DNA from: Adiantum capillus-veneris
Lineage: Eukaryota > Streptophyta > Polypodiopsida > Polypodiales > Pteridaceae
Direction: 5' to 3'
Assembly: GCA_014529385.2 (NCBI GenBank)
Contig: CM043970.1
Coordinates: forward strand, 66,801,496-66,865,495
Length of the DNA stretch: 64,000 bases
Below are positions 35,432 through 46,012 of this stretch, one piece after another; position 1 is the first letter of the stretch; each line of letters starts with the position of its first letter. The notes beneath the pieces are model-generated. The model had not been told where the DNA came from. It ran no database searches and was given only the letters and a program-made list of their open reading frames with translations. The translations under genes were made by a program, and so were the position numbers.

Positions 35432-36205
35432 TTAAAAAACCATATCGCCAGTTTCATACTCCACAACACGATGTTTCTTGTCATAATACAGTTTATGTCT
35501 CTTTTGAGATTCTCTAATATTCCCCCTGATTTTGGCCAACTCGCTATCCATTTTCTCAAGCATCTCACGTGACAGTTCTACCTTATTCCTCGAATTAAGA
35601 AAATGAATAGGTGTAGGATAGTTATAGCCATACATTGCCTCAAACGGAGTCATCCTAATAGATGAATGATATGAACTGTTATATGCAAATTCAACCACCA
35701 AAGGCAGATATTCATTCCAATTAGATTGGTTTTCATTGACATATATTTGTAACATATCTTCTAGAATACGATTCACTCTCTCCGTTTCCCCATCTGTTTG
35801 AGGATGAAAAGCAGTAGACATGCGTAACTGGGTACCTATAGAGTCAAAAGTCGCTCTCCAGAAATGAGAAGTGAACTTAGAATCTCTGTCAGACACTATG
35901 CTCTTGGGCATGCCATGCAAAGGAAATATCTCTTTCATAAACAAGTATGCAATGGTCAATGCAGTATAAGTTATTTTTACAGGAAAGAAGTGAGCTTGTG
36001 TTGTGAGTCTATCTATCACCAGAAAGATCGAATCATACCCTCCACGAGTAGTAGGAAGTCTAATGATAAAGTCCATGGATATACACTCCCACTTCTGTAA
36101 AGGAATGTCTAAGGGTTGACGGTCACCAAGTATCCTCTTATGTTCAATCTTAACTTGTTGACATTGAAAGCATTCACGCACATAATTCTTAACATCCAAT
36201 TTCAT
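35432..36205 (-). pseudogene. Element G integrase core
   Basis: 257 residues. It has the zinc-finger end 'CFQCQQVK', catalytic Asp in 'ISMDFIIRLP', Asp in 'IVSDRDSKF' and Glu in 'TDGETERVN', with normal spacing. It would join element DNA to the chromosome. Its start overlaps the stop of the RT frame by 4 bases (ATGA), a frameshift in what should be one polyprotein. A second frame change at 35432-35408 separates it from the GPF/Y-chromodomain part. Confidence 0.88.
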
Positions 36206-37810
36206 ACGCGGAAAAAGAATGAGCTTTTAATCTTTTCATGTGTCTTATTCAATCCAGGATGACCAGAAAAAGTTGAATTATGACACTCATGCAAAATTTG
36301 ACTCTTGAAAGCAGAATTTGTAGGAATACACAAGCGGTCATAATAATACAGATTTTTCTTATACAAGTGATATCTGTTCTCATACCTCTCACCAATATTC
36401 TCACGCAAGAATTTCAAAATAGGCATGTAAAAAGAATCATTTTCAACTTCGGCATGTATCTCATCAACCAAATCGGATTGCACAGCAGTCAACAAATTAC
36501 ACATGGGCCTATGACTCAATGCATCTGCAACTTTATTTTCTTTCCCACACAAACACTTCAAATCAAAGTCATACTCAGCCAACAATTCAATCCATCTTCT
36601 TTGTTTGTTATTTAATAATGGCTGAGTGAAAATATACTTCAAACTTTGATGAACAATACGCAATTCAAATTTGACACCAAGCAAAAGATAACGCCAATGT
36701 TTCAATGCATGAACAATAGCAAGCAATTCTAGATCATGTGTTGCATAGTTCAATTCATGTCGTCTTAATTTCCTAAACTCATATGCAACCACTCTTCCTT
36801 CTTGTGTCAAAACACAACCTAATTGTTCACCACTAGCGTCACAGGACACAACAAATGGTTTGCCCATCTCAGGAACTTTCAAAACATAATTTTCCGCTAT
36901 TTTAGCCTTCAAGGTCTCAAAAGCAGTCTCACAGCTAGAAGTCCACACAAAACCCTTGTCTTTCTTGGTCAATTCGGTCAAAGGACTTGCTATCTTAGAG
37001 AAATCTTTAATGTGTGCTCTCTCATATTGTGCTAGACCCATAAAGATTCTTACATCTCTTACTAACATAGTCTTAACTTTATCAAGATCAATGTGAATCC
37101 CCTCTTTAGAAATCACTCTTCCCAAATACACAATCTGATCCTTTGCAAAAGAATACTTACTTGCTTTGGCATACAATTTATGTTCACGCAAAACCTCAAA
37201 TATTTTCTTTAAGTGCAATGCATGATCTTCTTCATTCGTAGAATACACAAAAATATTATCCAAGAATACCAGAATGAAGTCATTAAGATACGGATGAAAA
37301 ATATTATTCATTAAGCACATGAAGGTTGCTGGTGCATTAATCAAACCAAAAGCAAGAACTGTAAATTTATAATGCCCATAACGTGTACAAAAAGCAGTCT
37401 TTGGAATGTCCTCGACCTTAATGCGGATTTGATGGTAGCCAGAACGAAGGTCAACCTTTGAAAATATTGTGGCACCACTCAAATGGCTAAGCAATTCATC
37501 TATGTGAGGAAGAGGATATTTGTTCTTAATGGTCTGTTTGTTTAACCCCTTGTAGTCAATGCATAACCTATATGTACCATCCTTTTTCTTTTGGAATAAC
37601 ACAGGACTACCCCAAGGAGATACACTAGATTTAATGAAACCCTTTTTCAAAAGATCATCAAGTTGTATCTTGAGCTCTTTAAGCTCATCAATATTGAACC
37701 TGTATGGAGATCTGGAAAAAGGTGTCGCTCCTGGATATAGATCTATGGCATGGTCTACCGCTCTAGGCGGAGGTATACCAGGAAGATCGTTCGGAACACA
37801 TCCTTAACTT
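36202..37810 (-). pseudogene. Element G reverse transcriptase and RNase H with FLDN active site
   Basis: Long minus-strand frame. RT motifs: 'PWGSPVLFQKKKDGTYRLC', 'SKVDLRSGYHQIRI', 'AFGLINAPATFMCLMN', then 'LVFLDNIFVYS' where the family has Asp-Asp; the second Asp is Asn (codon AAT, 37255-37257), expected to abolish polymerisation. RNase H follows with 'VSCDASGEQLGC', 'DLELLAIVHALKHW' and 'KVADALSHR'; the usual TDH is 'IVHQSL', so another metal ligand is changed. The integrase zinc region begins at 'HECHNSTFSGHPG'. The reading frame extends upstream of 37650 without a clear start, as expected for a polyprotein. Confidence 0.9.
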
Positions 37811-38138
37811 CATGTAAGAGATCCTCAATAAATTCTCGATTTGTCTCTTTATGTTTATCCCCAGATTCTCTTTAATCTCATTAGCAAACACAAGCAACGT
37901 CTCACACAAGCAAACACAAGCAACGTCTCACACTCTTATCTAAGTCACCTTATCAATTCCATTGCCAAAACTAGATTTAGAATCTCTTTATTTCCACAAA
38001 GAGCGTGACTTATCATCATCAAATGATTAAAGATATATTTTTCTTTCTTAACAATCAATCAAAACATGATTTTCAATGATCTAATTGATACCAATGATAA
38101 CATCATGCATATCAATGTTTATGTTATAGAAATCATCT

Positions 38139-38321
38139 TTATGCTTTCGACTCTTCAAAGAAAAAAAACAAATTTTCTACTAACTCTTTAGTGAAACTAT
38201 TAGTACCGCTAGTTAAGTCCACAAGTCTTTTAACTTCTCGATTTAATTTCAAGTTTAATTTCTCAATCAATTTAGACGATAAGAAGCAATGAATACTATC
38301 CAAATCAATTAAGAAATTCAA
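38139..38321 (-). pseudogene. Element G protease remnant
   Basis: 60 residues with 'NFLIDLDSIHCFLSSKLIEK', aligning with the 'LIDSGSTHNFIS' type active site of Gypsy proteases. The essential Gly of D-S/T-G is absent (DLDS), so it should be inactive. It ends in an odd Phe/Glu-rich tail near a stop. Confidence 0.7.
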
Positions 38322-38329
38322 ATTTTAAT

Positions 38330-38900
38330 CTCAACTTCTACGCATAAATTCGATCTCACAGAAGCTTTCAAAGGACGTATCAAAGACATAAAACATCACA
38401 AAGAAGGGGTAGATGACTTACCTTTATCGTACGCATCGCCAAAAGTCTCCAATTGAGCCATCTTGGTACGTATTGTCTTATCGGTCACCTTGCTCGAGCA
38501 TTCGAAAGTCTCGTGGTCGTGTTCTCGATATTGAAAGTATAATCCAAATCTTTGAGTTCTTCAATCCACGCTTCTAAATCTTCGCATATCTTTCTTATGC
38601 CATCAAACTCTTTAAGCTTAGCCTTCGTTAAGAATGATTTGGTTGTCGCTTCTCCCATATCGTCATCGTTTCTTTTGGCGGTACCCCAGTGCCACCACGA
38701 TGATTATTGTTTCCAGGTGGATTAGCATGGTTTTCACCTTCATGTTGGCCATCAAGGTGTACATAAATATCAAGCTCTTGTGCTGCTTTGCCCCGCAGAG
38801 CCTCAACACACTCCCGATTTGCAATTTTCAGATCTTCTCATAGTCGCCGAATCAGGTCTTCTTGCTCCTTCATCCTCCTCTCGTATCCTTCCATGTCTAG
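38330..38900 (-). pseudogene. Element G gag remnant
   Basis: Between primer site and protease there are only about 590 bases, too few for a normal gag. The start shows a coiled-coil-like stretch ('MKEQEDLIRRLREDLKIANR') followed by frames broken by stops. No capsid core or zinc knuckle is recognised, so most of gag appears deleted. Confidence 0.5.
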
Positions 38901-38912
38901 AATCAACCGCTT

Positions 38913-38924
38913 GCTCTGATACCA
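38913..38924 (-). other. Primer-binding site of element G (initiator tRNA-Met type)
   Basis: Minus strand reads 'tggtatcagagc', the classic site complementary to the 3' end of plant initiator tRNA-Met, two bases from the end of the 5' LTR. Confidence 0.95.
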
Positions 38925-38926
38925 AT

Positions 38927-40082
38927 TGTCACGGGAACCGAATAATAGAGATCGATAGAAAAAGATAGAGAAAGAGATCTTTGTATTGATGAATCTTTGT
39001 AGAGTTTTGATACAACAGAGGAGAAAAATATATGGGCGCACTCCGTTGTACGGAGCTCGAACCTCCCGACCACCCCCGAGCTTCAGTTCGCTTGCATGCA
39101 GCGTCTCACTCGCACTCGCACTCGCACTCGCACTCTCACTCTCACTCTCACTCTCACTCGCACTCGCACTCGCACTCGCAGAAGAAGAGATCGGTGAATG
39201 ATCCCCAAACGCACCACCCGTCGTGCTTTTATCCTTCTTTTCCTCGAAAAGCCTGCACGATTTTCGTACCGAGTATACCTGCGAGAATAATATAAGAACG
39301 TGATCGCTAAGCGATCCGTAAAGGTTAGATTTCTATCATGACACTTTGCACAGATCCTGTTTCACACATTGATTTCTGCATCGCCTACAAAATAGCCAAA
39401 AGAACATACTCGTGCAACCAATTCAACATGATAATCAAAGTAAAAAAACATAATTATATACCTTCATAATCTCAATTGTCATACTCTACCATGAAGAAAC
39501 AATCCACTTCTTGGTTGATAGTAGGGAGAACTATATGATGTTGTATGTCTGTCTGTCCCTGTGTACACTACACTGCTGCTGCCTTCTGTTTGTTTTCATT
39601 ATAACTTTTACAAACAAACTCAGAACAGAGCAATCCAGGTACTCAAAACGACGGGAATAGGTCTGGTCTACAAGGCAACGCGGACATAATTGCAAAAAAC
39701 GTCTCTGCTTGGCTAAAAACGCAACTTTTAGGTCGCGACTCACAAAAGCTCTATTTTTGGATCTCCACTACTTTTTCAACTTATTTTAAGTCTACCCATA
39801 CATTTTAAGCTAAAACACATAAATATAAAATATTGATATTAATAAAAATCTCAATTTTACTGTTCATAGACAGACTATCTGTTATTCATTAATCTTTATC
39901 AAATCCGTCTTTAGTGTATTATTTAAAAAAATATATATATATGTTCTCTCTTAATATCTCAACTCATTCGTATAAGCTCTATTTAATAGACTATTCAACA
40001 ATCTTTCAAATCGTACTAACGAAAGATATGTCCTGCTACATTCTTTTCGACTTTAAGAACTTCAAAAACTAGTCCTATTACA
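38927..40082 (-). repeat. 5' LTR of element G
   Basis: 1156 bp. Differs from the 3' LTR by scattered substitutions and by the length of the hexanucleotide array (about 39107-39181). Ends abut AGTGG on the right and the primer site on the left. Confidence 0.95.
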
Positions 40083-40822
40083 AGTGGCCTATGAACTTTG
40101 AGAGTAGCGGAATTAAGAAAATTAGAGTAAGCATTTTTGTGAGATTACTTTGTGAGCATAGAGGGTGAACTTCATTGATGGTAGCAACATAAACATAGTA
40201 CTTAGTGAACTTGGCATGAACAATACTTTTGCAAGAGAGAGAGTTTAAAGAACATAACAATAGTTGAGGACCGGATATATGTGGAACCGGTCCCCCCTCC
40301 AATAGGCATTTGTATTATAGATCCTCCCATCAAGAGAGACTTGGTACTATACAATCTTTGTGTTCTTTGTGACTTAGGTGATGAAATGAATATGGAAAGC
40401 TTCATGCATCAACAGAATAACATAAACTTTGCAAAAAGAATTAGCTATCCCAAGCCTCAGTCCCAAGGCCTCAAACACCTTCGAAGGTGGAGAGAGCTAG
40501 CAGGGAATGAGGGTAGGAAAGACGAAGAATAAATATTCCATAGGAGAAAGAAGTAGTTCCTCACTTATTATTGCTCTTCTCGCTAGTATACATAATAGCA
40601 TAGTAATGAAAATGGAGAAGATGGCAAGATTAAGAATTGAAGCATGGCTCTTGGTTGGATTTGCTAGCATAGTAATGAAAATGGAGAAGATGGCAAGATT
40701 AATCATTGAAGCATGTCTCTTGGTTGGATTTGCATTCCATAGCCAAGAGTGTTGGTGTAGGCTCTCAACTTCTCTACTAGCTTGAAGGAGATGGAGCTCT
40801 TGCACTTTGCACTTGACACAAT

Positions 40823-40824
<2 letters not shown>

Positions 40825-40857
<33 letters not shown>

Positions 40858-40872
40858 GGGGGGGGGGGGGGG
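40825..40872. repeat. (GT)n followed by poly-G
   Basis: About 32 bp of GT and then about 16 G, inside the 3' LTR of B. The other LTR has only a short 'tgtgtgtgtgtg' at the same place (about 60050), so the tract expanded after insertion. Confidence 0.9.
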
Positions 40873-41295
40873 AAGAGTCTACCCCCCAAGATAGCCCCCT
40901 TGTTGCTTTGTTTGACCCCCCCCCCCTTGTAGCTCATTGGACCCCTTCATGCCTAGCCAAGTGACAAAACCAGGATGCATTTCAAGCAACATGGGTAGTC
41001 TTGGGACAATTGTCCCCCTTTCCCCTTTGAGAGAGAGGACTTGCTAAATGAAAAACCAATTAATTAAATTAACTAATTTATCAATGGACCCCTTGGGAGG
41101 TCAACCAATAGGCTTTGGGCACACCATGAGGGAAACATGAGGAGGAGCTTGACAAGTGTCCTATTTGCTTTCTTTGTACCGAGCTTACCTTGTGTGAGGG
41201 TGTGTGTGTTCTCTCTCATCCCCCTAGATTTAGGGATCGCACCCTCTCTTAAGGGATGGGATTTGACTTTTGAACACCTTACCCCCCTCAAGAAC

Positions 41296-41500
41296 CTTAG
41301 TCAGCAAGCATGACAAAGCACCTCAAGCTTGGGTAGTGTTCCCACAAGCACCTCAAGCTCCCTAGTCGGCAAGCACAACAAGCACCCCAAGCATCTTAGT
41401 CAGCAAGCACAACAAGCACCTCAAGCACCCTAGTCATCAAGCATGACAAGCATCTCAAGAACCTTAGTCATCAAGCATGACAAGCACCTCAATCTTGGGC
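41296..41500. repeat. 34-bp minisatellite in LTR of element B
   Basis: Units like 'cttagtcagcaagcacaaca' plus 'agcacctcaagcac' recur about five times, one with a short insertion. The right LTR has about three units (60505-60610). The difference contributes to the unequal LTR lengths. Confidence 0.8.
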
Positions 41501-42179
41501 CGGGCTCCCACCTCAAGCTCAGCCCTAGCTTACCTAAGGTCGAAGGACTTTTAGCACTAACATTTGGAGGTCTTTAATGAACCTAACCCTAAGGTCTTTG
41601 AAGCTCCATTGACTAGCCTTGCTCTTTGACAGACCATCTCTCATTTGGACCCCTTTACCATTGGCACCGTGTTGAGATAGATTTGTAAGGATATGTCTAT
41701 ATTCTAACCCTTGTTCCCATCTATTCTCCCACATTAAATGATCAAGTTTAATATGATAAATTCATTTGAGCTGGTTAGATATTAAATTTTGATGACATTA
41801 TCTCTCTTTTGAAATCATAGTCGTCCTGCACTATGAGGTAGAAGAGATAAAGCCTTAGTCATTAGTCAATGTTTCTTAGCGGGTGGAGGATCCCTTTTTA
41901 CTCTATGACATATTTCCAAGATGGATGACTAATTCATTTGGTACTTGGGAGACATAGTTGCCACAAGCATGTCTGGTCTTTAGTCCATTTCATTCTCCCA
42001 AGTAGAGTGAGAAATTCTACTTGGTGTTTGAGAGACGTCGTCATCACAAACATGATTCTAAGCATGCATACTACTTAAATTCATGCACAATAAAAAGAGA
42101 TAACTAGTCTTATAAGACAAAAAAATTGGTCATTTAAAAGAAATTTGTGCATTTGCTTACTCTAATGTAGCATTGTAAG

Positions 42180-42290
42180 CATTGATAAGGTTCATACTAT
42201 CCTTAAGCTGTATTCCTTTCATCCATCTAGCATCTTCAAAATGATAATTTTTGAACTTAATAAGATACCATCGCATAATCTTACCATGTC
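42180..42290 (-). pseudogene. Element B chromodomain
   Basis: The minus strand encodes 'YLIKFKNYHFEDARWMK', with the aromatic and acidic pattern of a chromodomain (compare 'LVKWQNYPVEDASWID' in element G). It lies just downstream of a truncated integrase, so most of the integrase C-terminus has been deleted. Its presence marks B as a chromovirus. Confidence 0.65.
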
Positions 42291-42660
42291 CTCAAGCTGA
42301 AGGATAGCTTCGGGTTGTAGTATCTCTTCTTGATCATTATAAGATCTCTATCTGACACGATGAATGTTGACAATCCATGGTGTTTGAAAATATAATATAT
42401 GAAGAGAGTTTCCATTTGGTGTGCCTTAATAGTATTTTTGACAGGAATAAAGTGTGCTTGCTTGCTAAACCTGTTGTCCATATGCCCGTATTTCCATGGA
42501 TAGACTTGGATAATTCAAAGATAAAATCCATGGATATACTCTCCCATGGTAAATTTGGGATAGTCAACGGCTTGAGTAATTCAGGTTGCTTCCCTCTATC
42601 ATACTTGGTCTTTTGGCATACCACACATTTTGAAACATACTCTTGTATATCCATTTTCAT
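42281..42660 (-). pseudogene. Element B integrase, truncated
   Basis: Zinc-binding end 'CVVCQKTKYDRGK', catalytic Asp in 'ISMDFIFELS', then a frameshift near 42480 to a frame with 'AHFIPVKNT' and 'FIVSDRDLIM' (second Asp). The sequence then jumps to the chromodomain; the catalytic Glu region is missing. Confidence 0.8.
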
Positions 42661-42724
42661 GGTAGGCCAATAGAAATACGTCTCTAATCTTCAGAGAGTA
42701 GGTTGAATGCCTCTTTTCCCCGCA

Positions 42725-42925
42725 TAGGGGGGAGCCTGAGATTCATACATAACTTTCTCAGGAAGGGAGTGGGTAACACATAGCCTATTGCCGTGGAGAA
42801 GATAACCATCCTGCAAGGTAAATGATTATCTTCTCCACGGAGCATGAGATTCATACATACTTTCTCACAAAGGCAATGGGTAACAAATAGCCTATTTCCA
42901 TGGAGAAGATAAGCATCCTGCAAAG
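42725..42925. repeat. Tandem duplication in element B, period about 110 bp
   Basis: 'agattcatacata.ctttctca' through 'tggagaagataacc.atcctgcaa' occurs twice, at about 42740 and 42850. It lies between RNase H and the integrase and adds residues to that linker. The copies are diverged. Confidence 0.75.
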
Positions 42926-42996
42926 CGAATGGTTCCTCCTTCTTCCCCAAAGCAAGGGCTGACATTATATCTCTAAAGTCAAGGTCAATAGCATAG

Positions 42997-44240
42997 TCAT
43001 CTTTTTGGTCGTTGTGAAAGTGCTTCGGCCACTTGATTGTGCTCACTAGCAATGTGAGCAATATGAAAATTAAATTGCAAAACAAAATTTACACACCTCA
43101 TTTGTTTGTTGGAAATCTTTGTTTGTGTCATGATGTACTTGAGACTTTGACAATATGTTCGTAAAATGAATGGAGTCCTCTGTAGATAGTGCTTCCATGT
43201 GTCTAGGGCATGTAAAACATCTAAAAGATCTTTCTCATAAATGCCTACGACCCATTCATCCGTATTGAGCCTTTGGCTCTCATATGCTATGGCATCCCCT
43301 TCTTGTAGCAAAAATGCTCCAAGGCAATCATCACAAGCATCACATTGGACCTCAACTGGCTTTGAGAGATCTGGAAGCATGAGAACTGGTTGGGAGGTAA
43401 GCTTCTCTTTGAGCTTGTCAAAAGCATTTTGTTTCTTTGCAGTCCATGAATACTCAAGTTCTTCTTTGTTAAGTCATGTAACAGTCCCGCTATTTGAGGA
43501 AATTTTGCTATGAAGTGTCTGTAGTATCCACACATATCAATAAAAATTCTTAGCTCATGTAGATTCCTTGGATTAGGCCATGCTTTTATCACCTCTAACT
43601 TTGATGTATCCATATGGATCCATCTTGAGAGATAATATGACCTAAGTATTGAATCTCTTGAAGGAGACATTTGCTTTTCTTTTGGTTGAGAAAAAGCTTG
43701 TTCTCTCTCAATGCTTGAAAAATCACTTGGAGATGTTGCTTGTGTTCCTCCAAGGAGTTGGAGTAGATGATGATATCATCAAAGAACACTCCAGTGAATT
43801 TGGGGTAGGGTCTATAGATTCTCTCCATTGGACAATTGAACGTGGTTCGTGCATTGGTCAAGCCAAAAGGCATGGCTAGATATTCATAAAGACCAAATGT
43901 TGTACAAAACACGGTCTTTAGGATACCTTCATCCACTATCCTTATTTGATGATAGCCACTTTTAAGGTCAATCCTACTAAAGTAGGTAGATCCTTGTAGC
44001 TTATCAAATAGATATTCTACCTGAGGCAGAGGAAATGTTTTTTTGATAGTTGTATGGTTTAGTGCTCAATAGTCTACACACATACGATATGTACCATCTT
44101 TCTTTTGCACTAAAAGGACTAGAGAAAAAAAGGGAGAGGAGCTAGGCCTCACCATCCCTTGTCTACCAATTCTTGTACTTTCTTAGAGAAAAAAAGGGAG
44201 AGGAGCTAGGCCTCACCATCCCTTAGGAAACGCGATAAGG
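42997..44240 (-). pseudogene. Element B reverse transcriptase and RNase H
   Basis: RT pieces: '[17 protein letters not shown]' (near 44100), 'SRIDLKSGYHQIRI', 'YLAMPFGLTNARTTF' and an intact active site 'GVFFDDIIIYS' (43595-43936). After a frame change come 'FIDMCGYYRHFIAKFP' (RT thumb) and RNase H (43380-42997) with 'VQCDACDDCLGAFL', 'EKDLLDVLHALDTWKHYL' and 'NQVAEALSQR', where the last Asp of the family is Glu. A 66-bp tandem duplication at 44120-44226 repeats the '[12 protein letters not shown]' phrase. Several frameshifts make it inactive. Confidence 0.88.
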
Positions 44241-44439
44241 AGTCTTATTAGGCAGTGAGCTTCTTGGTAGGAGCTCAATTTGATGGTCATCATCCCCTCG
44301 TTTTAAATGTAAGTCCATACGGATATCATCGATGAACAATCTTGGAATCCTTTTAGAAAATTAGACAAGTATAACTCTTCTTAATTCCTACCATTTATAT
44401 TTGATGAAACATTAGGACCTTTCAGGGACTCTTTGAAAA

Positions 44440-44830
44440 AAATCATGTACGCAAAAATGTAGCTCTTCATTGATTTATCAAAAGCAAATGTAAATCCCAA
44501 AACTTGTCGACATGTTTTTTAATAGACTAATGGGAGAGAAGCTTCAAACTATGCCATTCAGTAAGAACTATGTCCTTTGCATCGCTTGCAAGGAATTGTT
44601 TCATGATGGAAACTCGTAGAGTTTTCCATGTCATTGGGGCTTTGCTATTGCCACAAATGCTAGCCCACCATTGAGGAGCCAATTTTTGGAAGTGCATAGC
44701 TACATGGTGTATCTTGGAGGACTCCTTGAAGCCCTCATCTCCAAAGGCCGCATCAAATTGCTAGATGAAGGCTAATACTTTGTCGGTAGCACCAAAGGTG
44801 CCATCATAGGTGAGAAAAGAGATACTCTTT
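44440..44830 (-). pseudogene. Element B gag core
   Basis: The minus strand reads 'TYDGTFGATDKVLAFI', 'FDAAFGDEGFKESSKIHH' and 'LAPQWWASICG' with two internal stops, a standard Gypsy gag core. The protease expected between gag and RT is absent; the two are separated by only about 200 bases, so a deletion removed it. Confidence 0.75.
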
Positions 44831-44904
44831 CCTCCCTCTTTGAACTTATTGAGCTTTTGTGACCTTCGTCCTTCTTCTTTGTGGTGAGGAATCCTCCATG
44901 AAGG

Positions 44905-45038
44905 CGAGCATAGGGTGGTGAGTGACACCCTTGCTTTCTTGAGCTTGCTAGACTAGTCTGGTTCTGTGCTTGCAGCCATTTGTGGCCTACACACAGTGTA
45001 TGGCAAGTCCATTGCGTTGACACAAGTGACACATGCAC
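44905..45038 (-). repeat. Inverted match to the LTR of element E
   Basis: The minus strand here matches the plus strand of 58590-58720 ('gtgtgtcac', 'gcaagctcaag', 'accagactaatctagcaagc' with variations), which is part of E's right LTR. It lies near the left end of E in opposite orientation, suggesting a rearranged or extra LTR fragment. Confidence 0.55.
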
Positions 45039-45280
45039 ATGTTTACCAATATTGAGCCATAAGAAGTCTGAAAGGAACTTTACCTTGGCAAATCTACAAT
45101 ATTAGAACCACTCCACTACTCTCTATAAGTAACCAGTTCAAGCCGTGGGTGTAGATACTTAAGTGCTTATTTTCAAAGGCTAAGAGGAGTAGCAAGTAAG
45201 CAAACAAATTTTGTTAACATGGCTGACAATAACCAAGAGAGTTGATTTTGCACATGAAGGTGCTAATGATGATGCCCCCA

Positions 45281-45526
45281 TGTTTGTCAATTATCTTGTT
45301 ACTAGGTTGTAGCAAGCTATGGGCAACCCTGCTTTGCAAGATGAAGTTACTCAACATTTTTGCGCTTATGGGATTTTCCTTCCTCTCCAATAGGAGAGGA
45401 AGGAACCCTGTTTGTCAATTATCTTGTTACTAGGTTGTAGCAAGCTATGGGCAACCCTGCTTTGCAAGATGAAGTTACTCAACATTTTTGCGCTTATGGG
45501 ATTTTCCTTCCTCTCCAATAGGAGAG
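45281..45526. repeat. Tandem duplication, period 128 bp, gag-like
   Basis: 'tgtttgtcaattatcttgtt' to 'cttcctctccaataggagag' occurs at 45281 and again at 45409 with almost no differences, so the duplication is fairly recent. On the plus strand it reads 'MGNPALQDEVTQHF', similar in style to a gag start, but I cannot assign it. Confidence 0.8.
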
Positions 45527-45752
45527 AGAGCTTAGGAGGTCTCTCAAAAAGACCCCCAAAAGAAGATTATCTCCCATACGAGAGGAGGAATAGAAAGAGG
45601 AATAAAGTAATGAATTTTTAAGTTTCTCTGAAGATGTGGCTCCACGAAGATGACGGTCTAGATGATCGCCAACTCCTCCCAAGAGGAAATGATCAACACA
45701 CAGACCTTCTCCTCGTCTCTCCAAAAGGGAACAGAGGAAACAAAGGAAGAAA

Positions 45753-45998
45753 GGTTTAGATTGAATTTTATATGGGCTTGCCCGTTCACATTTGGGCACC
45801 CACACTTAGCCAATCTTACCCAAACACTATAGGGTCCAGTTTTAGAGTGCACCTCTCATCGGTGATCACTCTTAACCATTCCTACATGATCGACAAGCCC
45901 GGCCAATAGCAGAATACACTACTAGCGGTTTCGACAAGCGCGGCCCATGGCTACATAAAAGGTGGCCCCTTGGTGGTTGTGACTGCTTGGTGGTAACA
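45753..45998 (-). repeat. Element E left (3') LTR, recognisable part
   Basis: Direct match to 58910-59152 from 'ggtttagattga' to 'cttggtggta.ca', including 'cacacttagccaatcttacc' and 'cccatggctacataaaaggt'. The minus strand starts TGTTACCACC right after a polypurine tract (45999-46012). The distal part of this LTR is not recognisable to the left. Confidence 0.75.
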
Positions 45999-46012
45999 TG
46001 CCCCCGTTCCTG
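45999..46012 (-). other. Polypurine tract of element E
   Basis: The minus strand reads 'caggaacgggggca' directly before the LTR start TGTTACC. Confidence 0.7.

Larger units (their letters stand above)
33882..40082 (-). mobile_element. Element G: chromovirus (Ty3/Gypsy), boundaries intact
   Basis: LTRs 33882-35031 and 38927-40082, both with TG...CA ends on the minus strand. Target duplication AGTGG at 33877-33881 and 40083-40087. Primer site complementary to initiator tRNA-Met and a polypurine tract are in place. The order on the minus strand is gag remnant, protease, RT-RNase H, integrase, chromodomain. It lies inside the left LTR of element B, so it is younger than B. Coding capacity is damaged by frameshifts, a short gag and a substituted RT active site. 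Confidence 0.95.
40088..41797 (-). repeat. 3' LTR of element B (main part)
   Basis: Matches 59364-60906 from 'ctatgaactttgagagtag' to 'gttagatattaaatttt.atgaca'. The first 14 bases of this LTR are stranded at 33868-33881 on the other side of element G. It contains a (GT)n-(G)n tract (40825-40872), a duplicated 'gtaatgaaaatggagaagat' segment near 40603 and 40670, and a 34-bp minisatellite. Confidence 0.88.

Noticed and set aside
38913-38924. tRNA-Met gene fragment
   Set aside because: Only the 12-base complement of the tRNA 3' end is present, in the position of a primer-binding site. No cloverleaf sequence surrounds it.
41296-41500. CRISPR-like array of spaced repeats
   Set aside because: Units are contiguous 34-bp minisatellite copies without unique spacers, inside a plant LTR.
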